Positions 9,233-17,767 of a stretch of DNA of 64,000 bases are shown here, piece by piece. Made by a program: the position numbers and the translations under genes. Numbering within the stretch: the first letter of the stretch is position 1; every line of letters starts with the position of its first letter. The DNA is from AWTP1-13 sp050248715 (lineage in GTDB: Bacteria; Pseudomonadota; Alphaproteobacteria; Rhizobiales; Hyphomicrobiaceae). Location: the NCBI GenBank assembly GCA_050248715.1, contig JBFWRV010000008.1, positions 69,381 through 133,380 on the forward strand, given 5' to 3'. The notes below the pieces were generated by a model that saw only the letters and a program-made list of their open reading frames with translations, had not been told where the DNA came from and did not search any database.

Positions 9233-9745
9233 CTACTGCGACTGCAGCCTTTCCAGGCGGCCTTGAGCGTTGACGGCGGAGGGATCAATGGCGAGAGTCT
9301 GGCGATAGTCGCCGGCCGCCGCCGCCGTGTCGCCCAGGCGCTCGTAGGCGACGCCACGATTGAAGTACGCAAGCGCGAATTGTCGGTCGAGTTCGATCGC
9401 CCGTGAATAGTCGGCGATGGCCAGCTCGTATTGCTGTGTATCGAAATAGGCGTTGCCACGGTTGTAGGGAATGAGCGGGTTCCCACCATCCAGCGCAATC
9501 GCCGCGTTGAAGTCGGAAATGGCCTGCTGGTATTTCGCCCGCTGGGCGTAGATGTTTGCGCGGTTGAGGTAGGCGGTAGCGCGATTCTCCCGTCCGCCCT
9601 GCCCGAGCCGTATGTAGGCCGTGCAGCCACGCAGCTGCTGGTCCAGATTGCGGACCTGATTGCAGTCTTCAGCGGGACCTGCAAGTGCGGGAACAGCCAG
9701 GACACCGGCAACGAGTGCTACGGCACATGCCCTCCGGATCCACAT
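9233..9745 (-). CDS. Secreted TPR-repeat protein
   Basis: The 170-residue product starts with a signal peptide (MWIRRACAVALVAGVLAVP, cut near ALAGPA). Three or four tetratricopeptide repeats follow, for example ATAYLNRANIYAQRAKYQQA, LIPYNRGNAYFDTQQYELA and ALAYFNRGVAYERLGD. Such proteins scaffold protein-protein contacts in the periplasm. I placed the start at ATG 9745 because the 17 residues before it are not signal-like. Two cysteines near the N-terminus (C in EDCNQ and RGCTA) may form a disulfide. Partner and pathway are unknown. Confidence 0.8.
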   Translation of the reverse strand: MWIRRACAVALVAGVLAVPALAGPAEDCNQVRNLDQQLRGCTAYIRLGQGGRENRATAYLNRANIYAQRAKYQQAISDFNAAIALDGGNPLIPYNRGNAYFDTQQYELAIADYSRAIELDRQFALAYFNRGVAYERLGDTAAAAGDYRQTLAIDPSAVNAQGRLERLQSQ

Positions 9746-9938
9746 GAGAGTTCGGCCTTTGGCGAGCTGCCACCTAGCCACCCACGCCGGCAACACCGAT
9801 TGCTGACGTCAACGCCCTATATGTGCGATCGCTGCGCAGACTTTCAAGCCGCGATCTCCGCTGCCCCGCCGCCCTCTGACCCGCTTGCAGGTGCGCCACG
9901 CCGGCCCACCGGAAAGCCTTCAATCGGCGCGCAGGACT

Positions 9939-10259
9939 TCAGATGAGGAAATCTTCCTTCTTGAGCTTGCCGCCCTTGGTCGCGGCGGCCATCCAGCGTG
10001 GCATGCGGCCACGGCCGGTCCAGGTATTCTCCGGATTCTTGGGATCGCGATATTTCGGAGCGACGCTGCCCTTGCCCTTGCGGCCCTTGCCGAAAAGCTC
10101 GTGGATCTCGAAGCCGTGCTCCCTGGCGATGTCGACCAGCTGCTGCCGGAGGGCGCTGCGCTCGGCGTTCTGCTTCTCGACCTTCAGACGCTCGATCTGG
10201 GCCTCCATTTCGGACAGCTCGGCATAGGTCAGTTTCTCAAGGCCATTGGCACGTGCCAT
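9939..10259 (-). CDS. H-NS family nucleoid protein
   Basis: The 106-residue protein has an N-terminal coiled-coil (TYAELSEMEAQIERLKVEKQ) for dimerisation. Its C-terminal H-NS DNA-binding motif contains YRDPKNPENTWTGRGRMPRW, of which TWTGRGR is the minor-groove-binding core. It is expected to coat and silence AT-rich DNA. The lysine-rich segment GKGRKGKGS before the motif is a normal linker. It is transcribed away from the HU-like gene at 10613, with a shared 353-bp AT-richer space between them. Confidence 0.9.
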   Translation of the reverse strand: MARANGLEKLTYAELSEMEAQIERLKVEKQNAERSALRQQLVDIAREHGFEIHELFGKGRKGKGSVAPKYRDPKNPENTWTGRGRMPRWMAAATKGGKLKKEDFLI

Positions 10260-10612
10260 TTTCTCTCTCCGGAGCAGCGGGAATTTTGGATACGGTGAAT
10301 ATCAATTGCTTCGGTTTATAAAGAATTGCAACCAGAATCGCAATGAAGGCGGAACAAACCGTGGCTGGTCGTCCTCCCTCCAGGCACCCTCCACGATCCT
10401 CACGATGTGTTAGAGCGCCCATCCGAATTCTGACATTTCAACCCGGATTCCTTTCGACTTGCACAGAGCGTGGCAAAAGCACAACGTCTGGGGTATTTGC
10501 AGAGTTCTGATAAAGGATTGGATACCCAAAAGGGACGAACACGAATATCGCTGCAATATCAATCCATTTTCCACGATTCTTCTGGGCAAACAGAGAGCAG
10601 CAGAGGCGGCAC
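10260..10612. promoter_or_regulatory. Divergent intergenic region between H-NS-like and HU-like genes
   Basis: This 353-bp space must hold promoters for both nucleoid-protein genes. It is visibly lower in GC than its surroundings (10290-10345 and 10500-10570), as expected for a target of H-NS self-control. On the H-NS side there is TTTATAAAG around 10315. I cannot assign a definite -35/-10 pair. A minus-strand frame here (10410-10631) has no coding character. Confidence 0.45.
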
Positions 10613-10948
10613 ATGCAGAAAATCGACGCATCCATCCCTCGTATTCCCTTGGTCAAGAAGGCACCCAAGGCGGAAACGGTGACATTGCGCCATCTGGCGG
10701 CGGCGCTGGCCGAGAGCCATGGCGTCAAGAAAGCACAGGTCAATACGATGCTCATGGACATGGTCGGAGCGATTGCCAAGCACCTCAAAAAGGGCAAGCG
10801 CATCCGCCTCAACGGACTCGGCATTCTGCAGGTGCGCAAGCGTCCGGCACGCATGGGGCGCAACCCCGCCACCGGCGAGGCCATCAAGATCAAGGCCAGC
10901 AAGAAGATCGCATTCCGCGCTTCGAAGGAGCTCAAAGCAGCCGTCTAG
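10613..10948 (+). CDS. HU-family DNA-binding protein
   Basis: The 111-residue protein matches the HU/IHF fold from about residue 20 (VTLRHLAAALAESHGVKKAQ). It includes the DNA-binding arm GRNPATGEAIKIKASKKIAF, with the conserved Pro that intercalates DNA. An N-terminal extension of about 18 residues (IPLVKKAPKAE) is longer than in standard HU. It bends and compacts DNA as a dimer. A strong intrinsic terminator follows at 10972. Confidence 0.92.
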   Translation: MQKIDASIPRIPLVKKAPKAETVTLRHLAAALAESHGVKKAQVNTMLMDMVGAIAKHLKKGKRIRLNGLGILQVRKRPARMGRNPATGEAIKIKASKKIAFRASKELKAAV

Positions 10949-10971
10949 GTCGATCCGGTCCACGTTGGCCT

Positions 10972-10997
10972 GGCCCCGCTTCGGCGGGGCCTTTTTT
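10972..10997 (+). terminator. Rho-independent terminator after the HU-like gene
   Basis: A perfect 8-bp stem (GGCCCCGC / GCGGGGCC) closes a TTCG tetraloop and is followed directly by six T. It lies 24 bases after the HU-like stop codon. Confidence 0.93.
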
Positions 10998-11060
10998 GTG
11001 CGGGATCGCCAATATCCGGTGACGTGAGCCTTGCCGGTTAACGAAACATGCAAGTTCCGA

Positions 11061-12011
11061 TTAAACGACATGGTCGGGCTCGAGCGCGCACGCGCTCTCG
11101 CCTTTTTCAACCTGTAGCGTTGCGTGAGAGATTCCGAACCGGTCGTGCAGTGATCTCGCAACTGCAGCAAGGAATGCATCACCGGGCGATCCCTGTGGCA
11201 TCACGAGATGGCAGGTGAGAGCCGTTTCGGTTGTACTCATCGGCCAGATATGCAGGTCATGGATCGACGCAACGCCCGGCACCTGCTCCAGGTGCAGGCG
11301 AACCGCTCTCGGATCGATGCCGGCCGGGACGCCATGCAGGGCCATGTTGACGGAGTCGCGCAGCAGGCCCCAGGTCCCCCACACGATGACACCGGCGATC
11401 GCGAGACTGACCAGCGGGTCCAGCCATGTCCATCCCGTCAGCAATATGGCTAGTCCAGCCAGCACCACGCCGAGGGATACCGCCGCATCCGCTACCATGT
11501 GCAGGTAGGCCCCGCGCACGTTGAGATCGCTCTTGCGGCCGCGGGCAAACATCCAGGCGGTGACACCATTGATGACAATACCTACCCCGGCGACGACCAT
11601 CACGGTGAAGCCGGCCACGGGCTCGGGCCGGCCAAAGCGCTGCACGGCCTCCACGGCAATGGCGCCGACCGCGACCAGCAAGATCACCGCGTTGGCGAGG
11701 GCCGCCAGTATGGAGGAAGAGCCGAGCCCATAGGTATAGCGCGGCGTCGGCGCGCGGCGGGCCAAGGAGTTCGCGGTCCAGGCGATCAGCAGGGCGAACA
11801 CATCACTAAGGTTGTGACCAGCATCAGCGAGCAGGGCCATCGAATTGGCAAGGAAGCCAGACGCGGTCTCGATCACGACAAAGAGCAGGTTCAGCGCGGT
11901 CCCCACCGCGAACGCCCAACCGAAATCCCCGGGCGCGTGGCTGTGGCCCGAGGCGTGTTGATGTCCGCGGTGGTGCCCAGAATGCTGGTGGTCGTGGTGG
12001 TCGTGTGCCAT
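11061..12011 (-). CDS. Cation diffusion facilitator (zinc/cobalt efflux, CzcD/ZitB type)
   Basis: The 316-residue inner-membrane protein exports divalent metal in exchange for protons. It begins with a His-rich cytoplasmic tail (MAHDHHDHQHSGHHRGHQHA). Six membrane segments follow, and the metal site appears as paired motifs MALLADAGHNLSD and LHMVADAAVSLG. The C-terminal cytoplasmic domain holds HDLHIWPMS, typical of the ZitB/CzcD branch. I placed the start at ATG 12011, in front of the His-rich segment; codons upstream look like non-coding sequence. The metal is inferred from the family. Confidence 0.9.
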   Translation of the reverse strand: MAHDHHDHQHSGHHRGHQHASGHSHAPGDFGWAFAVGTALNLLFVVIETASGFLANSMALLADAGHNLSDVFALLIAWTANSLARRAPTPRYTYGLGSSSILAALANAVILLVAVGAIAVEAVQRFGRPEPVAGFTVMVVAGVGIVINGVTAWMFARGRKSDLNVRGAYLHMVADAAVSLGVVLAGLAILLTGWTWLDPLVSLAIAGVIVWGTWGLLRDSVNMALHGVPAGIDPRAVRLHLEQVPGVASIHDLHIWPMSTTETALTCHLVMPQGSPGDAFLAAVARSLHDRFGISHATLQVEKGESACALEPDHVV

Positions 12012-12170
12012 CAGGGATACCTGCTCTCCCGGAATGTCACATCCGCGCCTGCGCACGGTCAACGTCCGCAGATGGTCGCCTTCACAGTGCAAATTGCGGC
12101 GGCCAGCCATCTGACGCGCGGGACGGCGATGAGCTACACCAACCGCAAGTGATCTCCCCCGTCAGGTGCC

Positions 12171-13532
12171 ATGCAAGCAGCGCAGCAAAAATCGAAGAGG
12201 CGAAGGACGCCCGAGGGCCTGGAGGCCAGGGAGCTTGCTGTTCGGCTCATCGCCGGCGTGCTCGCCGACAGAAAGCCCTTCGAGCAGGTACAAGCGGCCT
12301 GCCTTGCACACCCGCGCACTGCACAGCTCGAGCCGCGGGACCGCGCCTTCGCCCGAGCAATCGCGGCGACGGTGCTGCGCAGGCAGGGCGAGCTTGAGTT
12401 CGTGCTGGCAAGCTTCCTGAAGCATCCACCCCGCCAAGAAGGGCGCCTTTGGTCGATCCTGCTTACGGGTACCGCCCAGCTCGTCTGCCTCGAGCTGCCG
12501 GCGCACGCCGTAGTCGACCTCGCCGTCGAGACGGCGCGGCGCGACCCTCGTGCACATAGATTCGCCAAACTCGTGAACGCCGTCCTGCGACGGGTGGCCG
12601 CGCACGGGCGCGAGCTGCTATCGGGGCAGGACGGCGTGCGCCTCAATGTTCCCGACTGGCTCTGGCGGCGCTGGAGCGCGGCGTATGGAGAGGACACAGC
12701 CCGCCGCATCGCCACCGCAAGTCTGACAGAAGCAGCCCTCGACATCAGCGTCAAACCAGGCGGCGCGATGAGCGTGGAGGCGTGGGCGGAGCGCCTTGGC
12801 GGCTACCTGCTGCGCACCGGCTCCGTTCGCCTGCCGGCGCACGGCCGCATCGAGGATCTGCCTGGTTACGGCGACGGGGCATGGTGGATCCAGGATGCCG
12901 GCGCGGCGCTTGTCGCCCGCGTGGCCGGCGAGGTGAGCGGGCGCAGCGTCGCCGATCTGTGCGCAGCCCCCGGCGGCAAGACGGCGGCGCTGGCAGCAGG
13001 CGGCGCGCATGTCACGGCCGTCGACCTCTCGGCCGCGCGCCTTGCTCGCCTGCGTCACAACCTGGAACGGCTGCGCCTCTTTGCGGAGGTCGTGGAAGCC
13101 GACGCCGCCGCCTGGTCGCCGAGGCGGAACTTCGACGTCGTGGTCCTCGACGCGCCCTGTACGGCAACAGGAACCATCCGCCGCCATCCCGACATCCTGC
13201 GACTGAAACGTGCGGAGGATGTGGGGCGCATGGCCCTCCAACAGCATGCGTTGCTGGCGCATGCCGGCTCCCTCGTGCGGCCGGGCGGCCTACTCGTCTA
13301 CAGCACCTGCTCGCTGGAGCCGGAGGAAGGCGCGGCGCAGATCGATGCGTTCCTCGCAGCCGAGGCGGACTTTGCGCGCATGCCGATCACCGCCAACGAG
13401 ATCGGGGGCGAGCCGGAGTGGGTAACGCCCGGCGGAGACCTCCGGACGTTGCCATTCCATCTTCCACAGGAGCCGCCGAGTCTGTCCGGCATCGACGGAT
13501 TCTTCGCCGCCCGGTTGCAGCGTCGCCCCTGA
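12171..13532 (+). CDS. rsmB: 16S rRNA m5C methyltransferase, RsmB/NOP2 family
   Basis: The 453-residue protein has an N-terminal NusB-like helical domain (residues about 15-150). The C-terminal Rossmann methyltransferase domain has the SAM motif DLCAAPGGKTAAL (from D262). The two catalytic cysteines of the NOP2/RsmB family are present: C330 in DAPCTATG and C380 in YSTCSLEPEEG. It methylates a cytosine in 16S rRNA. In alphaproteobacteria this gene typically precedes a heparinase-like gene and purH, exactly as here. Confidence 0.92.
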   Translation: MQAAQQKSKRRRTPEGLEARELAVRLIAGVLADRKPFEQVQAACLAHPRTAQLEPRDRAFARAIAATVLRRQGELEFVLASFLKHPPRQEGRLWSILLTGTAQLVCLELPAHAVVDLAVETARRDPRAHRFAKLVNAVLRRVAAHGRELLSGQDGVRLNVPDWLWRRWSAAYGEDTARRIATASLTEAALDISVKPGGAMSVEAWAERLGGYLLRTGSVRLPAHGRIEDLPGYGDGAWWIQDAGAALVARVAGEVSGRSVADLCAAPGGKTAALAAGGAHVTAVDLSAARLARLRHNLERLRLFAEVVEADAAAWSPRRNFDVVVLDAPCTATGTIRRHPDILRLKRAEDVGRMALQQHALLAHAGSLVRPGGLLVYSTCSLEPEEGAAQIDAFLAAEADFARMPITANEIGGEPEWVTPGGDLRTLPFHLPQEPPSLSGIDGFFAARLQRRP

Positions 13533-13612
13533 GCGAAGTTGTGCACACGCGATGCACAACCTTGTTGCCCGTGGGGCTTGGCGGGGCCGCCCCAGGCGGT
13601 TAAGCGAGCAGC

Positions 13613-15469
13613 ATGGACAATCTATCCGCGCGAGCACCGGCCCTGCGCAGGGCAATGGGGGGGCGCGTTCTGGGGGCCCGGAGCCAGGCGGAAATTGCGC
13701 TGCTGGCCCTGCAGCGCGCCGGTCGCAGTACGCTGGCCAGAATGCGGCGCTCGCGCCTGCTGATGTGGCAATACGCATCGCCCGCCGCCGAAGACTTGCT
13801 GCTAACGCCCCCTGACCTGCGCCCTCAGGACGCAAGCTTTGTCGTCGAGGTGGCTGCTGGCAGCTTTGGCTTGGCGGGCCGGGTCGCCAATCTCAAGGGC
13901 CGTTCGCCGTTCGCCATCCAGCCGCCGAGTGGCGCCTGGGCGCGCGAGTTGCATGGCTTCGGCTGGTTGCGGCACCTGGAAGCCGCAGGCTCGCGCGAGG
14001 CCGCCGTGATCGCGCAGAATCTCGTGGCTGATTGGATCAGGCGAAGCGTCAGAGGCAATCACCCTGAGGATGCTTGGCGGGCCGAGGTTGTGGCGCGGCG
14101 GTCGATGTCCTGGCTGTCGCACTCTAGTCTCCTGCTCGATGGCTCCGATGCGAAGCGCTACGCCACGGTGATGCGCAGCATCAGTGCGCAGATCACCTAC
14201 CTCGCGACTGCCTGGCGCGAAGCAGCGGACGGCTACCCGCGGCTGGTCGCCCTGATCGGCCAGGTGCACGCGGCGCTCTGCATTGCCGGCCATGACCGAA
14301 AGCTGGCGCAGGCGCAGGCGCTGCTGGTCGCGGAGCTGCAGCGCCAATTCCCGGCCGACGGTGGCCACGTCGGCCGCAACGCGTGGGTGCTCGTCGAGCT
14401 GCTGCTCGATCTGCTGCCGCTGCGCAGATGCTTTGCGGCAAGAAGCAAGACAGCGGATCCGGCGCTTCTGGCCAGCATCAAGCACATGGTCGAAATGCTG
14501 CGTCACCTGCGCATGGGTGACGGCACGCTGGCGCGCTTCAACGGCGTCGGAGCAAGCGAGCGTGGTGCGCTTGCGACAGTCGTGGGCTACGACGATGACG
14601 CGCCTTGCGCGGTGGCGAGCGTCCGTTCGGGCTACGCGCGGCTCTGCCGCGGCTCCACCCTCGTGCTGGTGGACGCGGGATCGGTCCCGCCGCTGCCGCT
14701 GGCGGGCTCGGCCTGCGCCGGCTGCCTCTCCTTCGAGCTGAGCGCGGGGCCGGAACTGCTGATCGTCAACGGCGGCATGCCCGGGCAAGATGAGGCGAGC
14801 CGCCGCGCGACTGCCCGCGGCACCTCCAGCCACAACACGTTGTGCCTGGGCGAAACATCGTCGGCCCGGCTAGTACGTGATCCAAGGCTGGAGCGCGAGA
14901 TCGGCAGCCCGCCGCTGAGTCAGCCCGACAATATCACCTGCGCCCTGCGCGAGCTGAACGGTGCGGTCGAACTCGAGGCCTCGCACGACGGCTATGCCGG
15001 CACCTTCGGCCTCGTGCACACGCGCACCCTGACGCTTGGTGCGGAGGGCCGCGCCTTGACGGGCTGCGATCGCCTCGCGCCAGCCAAGGGTGGCGTTCTG
15101 CGCTTTTCCTGGGACGTGCCCATTGCGGCTCATTTTCATCTGCATCCCCAAGTCGAGGCCCGCGTCGGGGCTTCGCCCGACGTCGCCGAGCTGTGGCTTG
15201 AGAGTGGTGAGTTATGGCAACTCGCGGTGGCGGCCGGCGCTGCGCTTTCGATCGAGGACAGCCTGTACTTTGCCGATTCCGGCGGCACGCGCGTGTCGCT
15301 GCAAGTCGTGCTGCGGGCCAAATGCTACGGCGCGGCCGAGGTGTCATGGACCATCGAGCACATTGACAGAGGTACTACGGCCTATGCCGCTGCGCTCAAG
15401 CGCCGGGGAGCAGGGCTCGTCGACAGGCTGGCAGAAGCTGGCGCAGGCCCGGTGACGGCACTGGAGTAG
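13613..15469 (+). CDS. Heparinase II/III family protein
   Basis: The 618-residue protein has an N-terminal alpha/alpha-toroid region (about 80-330, including DLLPLRRCF). A C-terminal beta-sandwich heparinase II/III domain follows, with GGMPGQDEASRRATARGTSS and HDGYAGTFGLVHTRTL. No signal peptide is evident, so it may act in the cytoplasm or be misjudged as a secreted lyase. The position between rsmB and purH is widely conserved in alphaproteobacteria. Its substrate is not known to me; a role in an envelope polysaccharide is a guess. Confidence 0.85.
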   Translation: MDNLSARAPALRRAMGGRVLGARSQAEIALLALQRAGRSTLARMRRSRLLMWQYASPAAEDLLLTPPDLRPQDASFVVEVAAGSFGLAGRVANLKGRSPFAIQPPSGAWARELHGFGWLRHLEAAGSREAAVIAQNLVADWIRRSVRGNHPEDAWRAEVVARRSMSWLSHSSLLLDGSDAKRYATVMRSISAQITYLATAWREAADGYPRLVALIGQVHAALCIAGHDRKLAQAQALLVAELQRQFPADGGHVGRNAWVLVELLLDLLPLRRCFAARSKTADPALLASIKHMVEMLRHLRMGDGTLARFNGVGASERGALATVVGYDDDAPCAVASVRSGYARLCRGSTLVLVDAGSVPPLPLAGSACAGCLSFELSAGPELLIVNGGMPGQDEASRRATARGTSSHNTLCLGETSSARLVRDPRLEREIGSPPLSQPDNITCALRELNGAVELEASHDGYAGTFGLVHTRTLTLGAEGRALTGCDRLAPAKGGVLRFSWDVPIAAHFHLHPQVEARVGASPDVAELWLESGELWQLAVAAGAALSIEDSLYFADSGGTRVSLQVVLRAKCYGAAEVSWTIEHIDRGTTAYAAALKRRGAGLVDRLAEAGAGPVTALE

Positions 15470-15556
15470 ACTGCAGCGTCGCGACACGCGAGCGCCTGTT
15501 GTTCGACCTCCATCCGTGCTACCGCGCGTGCAGTTTTGCAGCCGAGGGCAACAGCC

Positions 15557-17161
15557 ATGACCAACCCAAGCCCTGCCGCCGCCCAGCCGATCCGCCGCGC
15601 GCTGATCTCGGTCTCTGACAAGACTGGCCTTGCCGACTTCGCCCGTGCTCTGGCCGAGCGGGGAATCGAGATTCTGTCGACGGGCGGCACGGCCAAGGCC
15701 ATCAAGGAGGCCGGCATCGCTGTGAAGGATGTGGCAGAGCACACGGGCTTTCCCGAGATGATGGACGGTCGCCTGAAGACGCTGCATCCCATGGTGCACG
15801 GTGGTCTGCTGGCCGTGCGCGGCGATGTCGAGCACGAGCGGGCCGCGCGCACGCATGGCATCCCGCCCATCGATCTGCTCGTGGTGAACCTCTACCCATT
15901 CGAGGCAACGGTCGCGAAGGGTGCGCCCGACTCGGAGTGCGTCGAGAACATTGACATTGGCGGGCCGGCGATGATCCGCGGCGCGGCCAAGAATTACACG
16001 TCGGTGACGGTCGTCGTGGAGCCCGAGGACTACGCCAGGGTGCTGACGGAAATGGCAAAGCACGGTGGCGGCACGAGCCTGGGGCTGCGGAGGGCGCTCG
16101 CCGCCAAGGCCTATGCGCGCACAGGTGCCTATGATGCCGCGATCAGCGGCTGGTTTGCCGAGACGCTGGGCGAAAAGGCGCCCGCCTGGCGCGCCGTCGG
16201 CGGACGCCTCGCGCAGGAGCTGCGCTATGGCGAGAACCCGCATCAGCAGGCGGCATTCTACCTGTCGGGGGAGCGCCGCCCCGGAGTTGCGACGGCGGTG
16301 CAGCATCAGGGCAAGGAGCTGTCCTATAACAACCTCGGCGACGCCGACGCGGCCATGGAGCTGATCGCCGAGTTCGATCCCAAAGCCTCACCCGCGGTCG
16401 CCATCATCAAGCACGCCAATCCCTGCGGCGTGGCGCTCGGCACGACGCTGCTGGAAGCCTATGCGAAGGCGTTCCGCTGCGATCCGGTCAGCCCGTTCGG
16501 CGGCATCATCGCGTTGAACGGCACGATCGACGCTGAGACGGCGCGCGAGATCACTGCAATCCTCACAGAGGTCGTCATTGCGCCGGAGGCGACGCCGGAG
16601 GCCAAGGCGATCTTTGCCAAGAGGAAGAACCTGAGGCTGCTGACGACCGGCGCCTTGCCTGACCCGCGGGCGCGCGGATCGATGTTCCGCTCGATCGCCG
16701 GCGGCTTTCTCATGCAGACACGCGACAACGTCGTGATCGATGATCTCGAGCTCAAGGTGGTGAGCAAGCGGCCGCCGACGGCGCAAGAGCTGGCCGATCT
16801 GAAGTTCGCCTTCAGGGTGGCCAAGCACGTCAAGTCGAACGCAATCGTCTATGCCAAGGATGGTGCCACGGTAGGGATTGGTGCAGGACAGATGAGCCGG
16901 GTCGACAGCGCGCGCATCGCCGCCCTCAAATCCGCCGATGCGGCCAAGGCCGCGGGTGAGGCTGGGCCGCTCACCAGAGGCTCGGTGGTGGCGTCGGACG
17001 CGTTCTTCCCGTTCGCGGACGGCTTGCTGGCGGCCGCGGAGGCGGGCGCGACAGCCATTATCCAGCCGGGGGGCTCGCTGCGCGACGATGAGGTGATCAA
17101 GGCTGCCGACGCGAAGGCCCTCGCCATGGTATTCACTGGCGTGCGCCACTTCCGCCATTGA
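15557..17161 (+). CDS. purH: Bifunctional AICAR transformylase / IMP cyclohydrolase
   Basis: PurH carries out the last two steps of IMP synthesis. The 534-residue product shows the N-terminal MGS-like cyclohydrolase domain (RRALISVSDKTGL, LSTGGTAKAI, MMDGRLKTLHP) and the C-terminal transformylase domain (LRYGENPHQQAAFY, IIKHANPCGVALG). It ends with VFTGVRHFRH. ATG 15557 is preferred over a GTG seven codons upstream because AGGGCAACAGCC precedes it and family proteins start near this point. The stop is followed by an intergenic palindrome. Confidence 0.95.
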   Translation: MTNPSPAAAQPIRRALISVSDKTGLADFARALAERGIEILSTGGTAKAIKEAGIAVKDVAEHTGFPEMMDGRLKTLHPMVHGGLLAVRGDVEHERAARTHGIPPIDLLVVNLYPFEATVAKGAPDSECVENIDIGGPAMIRGAAKNYTSVTVVVEPEDYARVLTEMAKHGGGTSLGLRRALAAKAYARTGAYDAAISGWFAETLGEKAPAWRAVGGRLAQELRYGENPHQQAAFYLSGERRPGVATAVQHQGKELSYNNLGDADAAMELIAEFDPKASPAVAIIKHANPCGVALGTTLLEAYAKAFRCDPVSPFGGIIALNGTIDAETAREITAILTEVVIAPEATPEAKAIFAKRKNLRLLTTGALPDPRARGSMFRSIAGGFLMQTRDNVVIDDLELKVVSKRPPTAQELADLKFAFRVAKHVKSNAIVYAKDGATVGIGAGQMSRVDSARIAALKSADAAKAAGEAGPLTRGSVVASDAFFPFADGLLAAAEAGATAIIQPGGSLRDDEVIKAADAKALAMVFTGVRHFRH

Positions 17162-17175
17162 TGCAATCGCCGCGC

Positions 17176-17242
17176 CCCGTGCTGAGCTTGTCGAAGCATG
17201 GATGGCACGCGCAGCCTGTCCTTCGACAAGCTCAGGACGAGG
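17176..17242. repeat. REP-like palindromic element, family A (copy 1)
   Basis: Two arms, TGAGCTTGTCGAAG (17183-17196) and CTTCGACAAGCTCA (17221-17234), form a perfect 14-bp inverted repeat around a 24-base loop, flanked by more shared sequence. A second copy lies at 60756-60821. When translated, these elements give the well-known spurious strings LSFDKLRTR or LSLSKD, seen here in the apparent N-terminus of the next reading frame. Confidence 0.9.
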
Positions 17243-17251
17243 GCGACATGC

Positions 17252-17767
17252 GTGACGCAGTTCGTTAGCGAACCAACCATCTCCCTCCGCCCCGCGATCG
17301 CAGAGGATCGCTTTCGTATCCGGCGCTGGCTGGGTGATCCCGGCGCGGCGGCAGCCTGGGGGAACGCAGCCAGCGCGGAGGCGGAGATCAACCTCGCCAT
17401 GGGCGGCGGGGCTGCGCTCTGCCGGATCATTGAGCGCGCCGGCGTGGCCATAGGGTACGCGCACGCGATCGAGATTGGCCTTCTGGGAGGAGGGTGGCCA
17501 GAAGGCCTTCCTCCAGGCACCTGGCACCTGAACTTTCTCATCGCGGCGACGGAGGAACACCCCGACCGCCAAAGGGGCGACTTGCTTGCGCGGCTCGTTC
17601 GCGAGGTCTTCGCCAGCACGCTGGCCGTTGCCTGCTCGGGCGTGGTGTCGATCAGGAGCGAGGCATTGGCGCGGACCTACGAACGGGCCGGCTTCCGCTG
17701 GCAACGGATTTTCGAGGATCCCCTCCTCGGCCCTTGCTGGTTGTTGCTGATCGAGCGACCGAAATAG
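17252..17767 (+). CDS. GNAT-family N-acetyltransferase
   Basis: The 171-residue protein resembles aminoglycoside 6'-type or ribosomal-protein-type GNAT enzymes. The fold runs from ISLRPAIAEDRFRIRRWLGD through WHLNFLIAATEEH (acetyl-CoA-binding strand region) to ARTYERAGFRW, the usual GNAT end. The frame is open back to an ATG at 17198 inside the REP-like repeat, but those residues (SLSFDKLRTR) are repeat-encoded. GTG 17252, preceded by GAGGG, is a better start. The last 116 bases overlap the 3' end of the NAD-GDH gene, which runs the other way. Substrate unknown. Confidence 0.72.
   Translation: MTQFVSEPTISLRPAIAEDRFRIRRWLGDPGAAAAWGNAASAEAEINLAMGGGAALCRIIERAGVAIGYAHAIEIGLLGGGWPEGLPPGTWHLNFLIAATEEHPDRQRGDLLARLVREVFASTLAVACSGVVSIRSEALARTYERAGFRWQRIFEDPLLGPCWLLLIERPK

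Noticed and set aside
10410..10631. Minus-strand frame between H-NS-like and HU-like genes
   Set aside because: Cys-rich, without ribosome-binding site, and it overlaps the HU start; probably non-coding.
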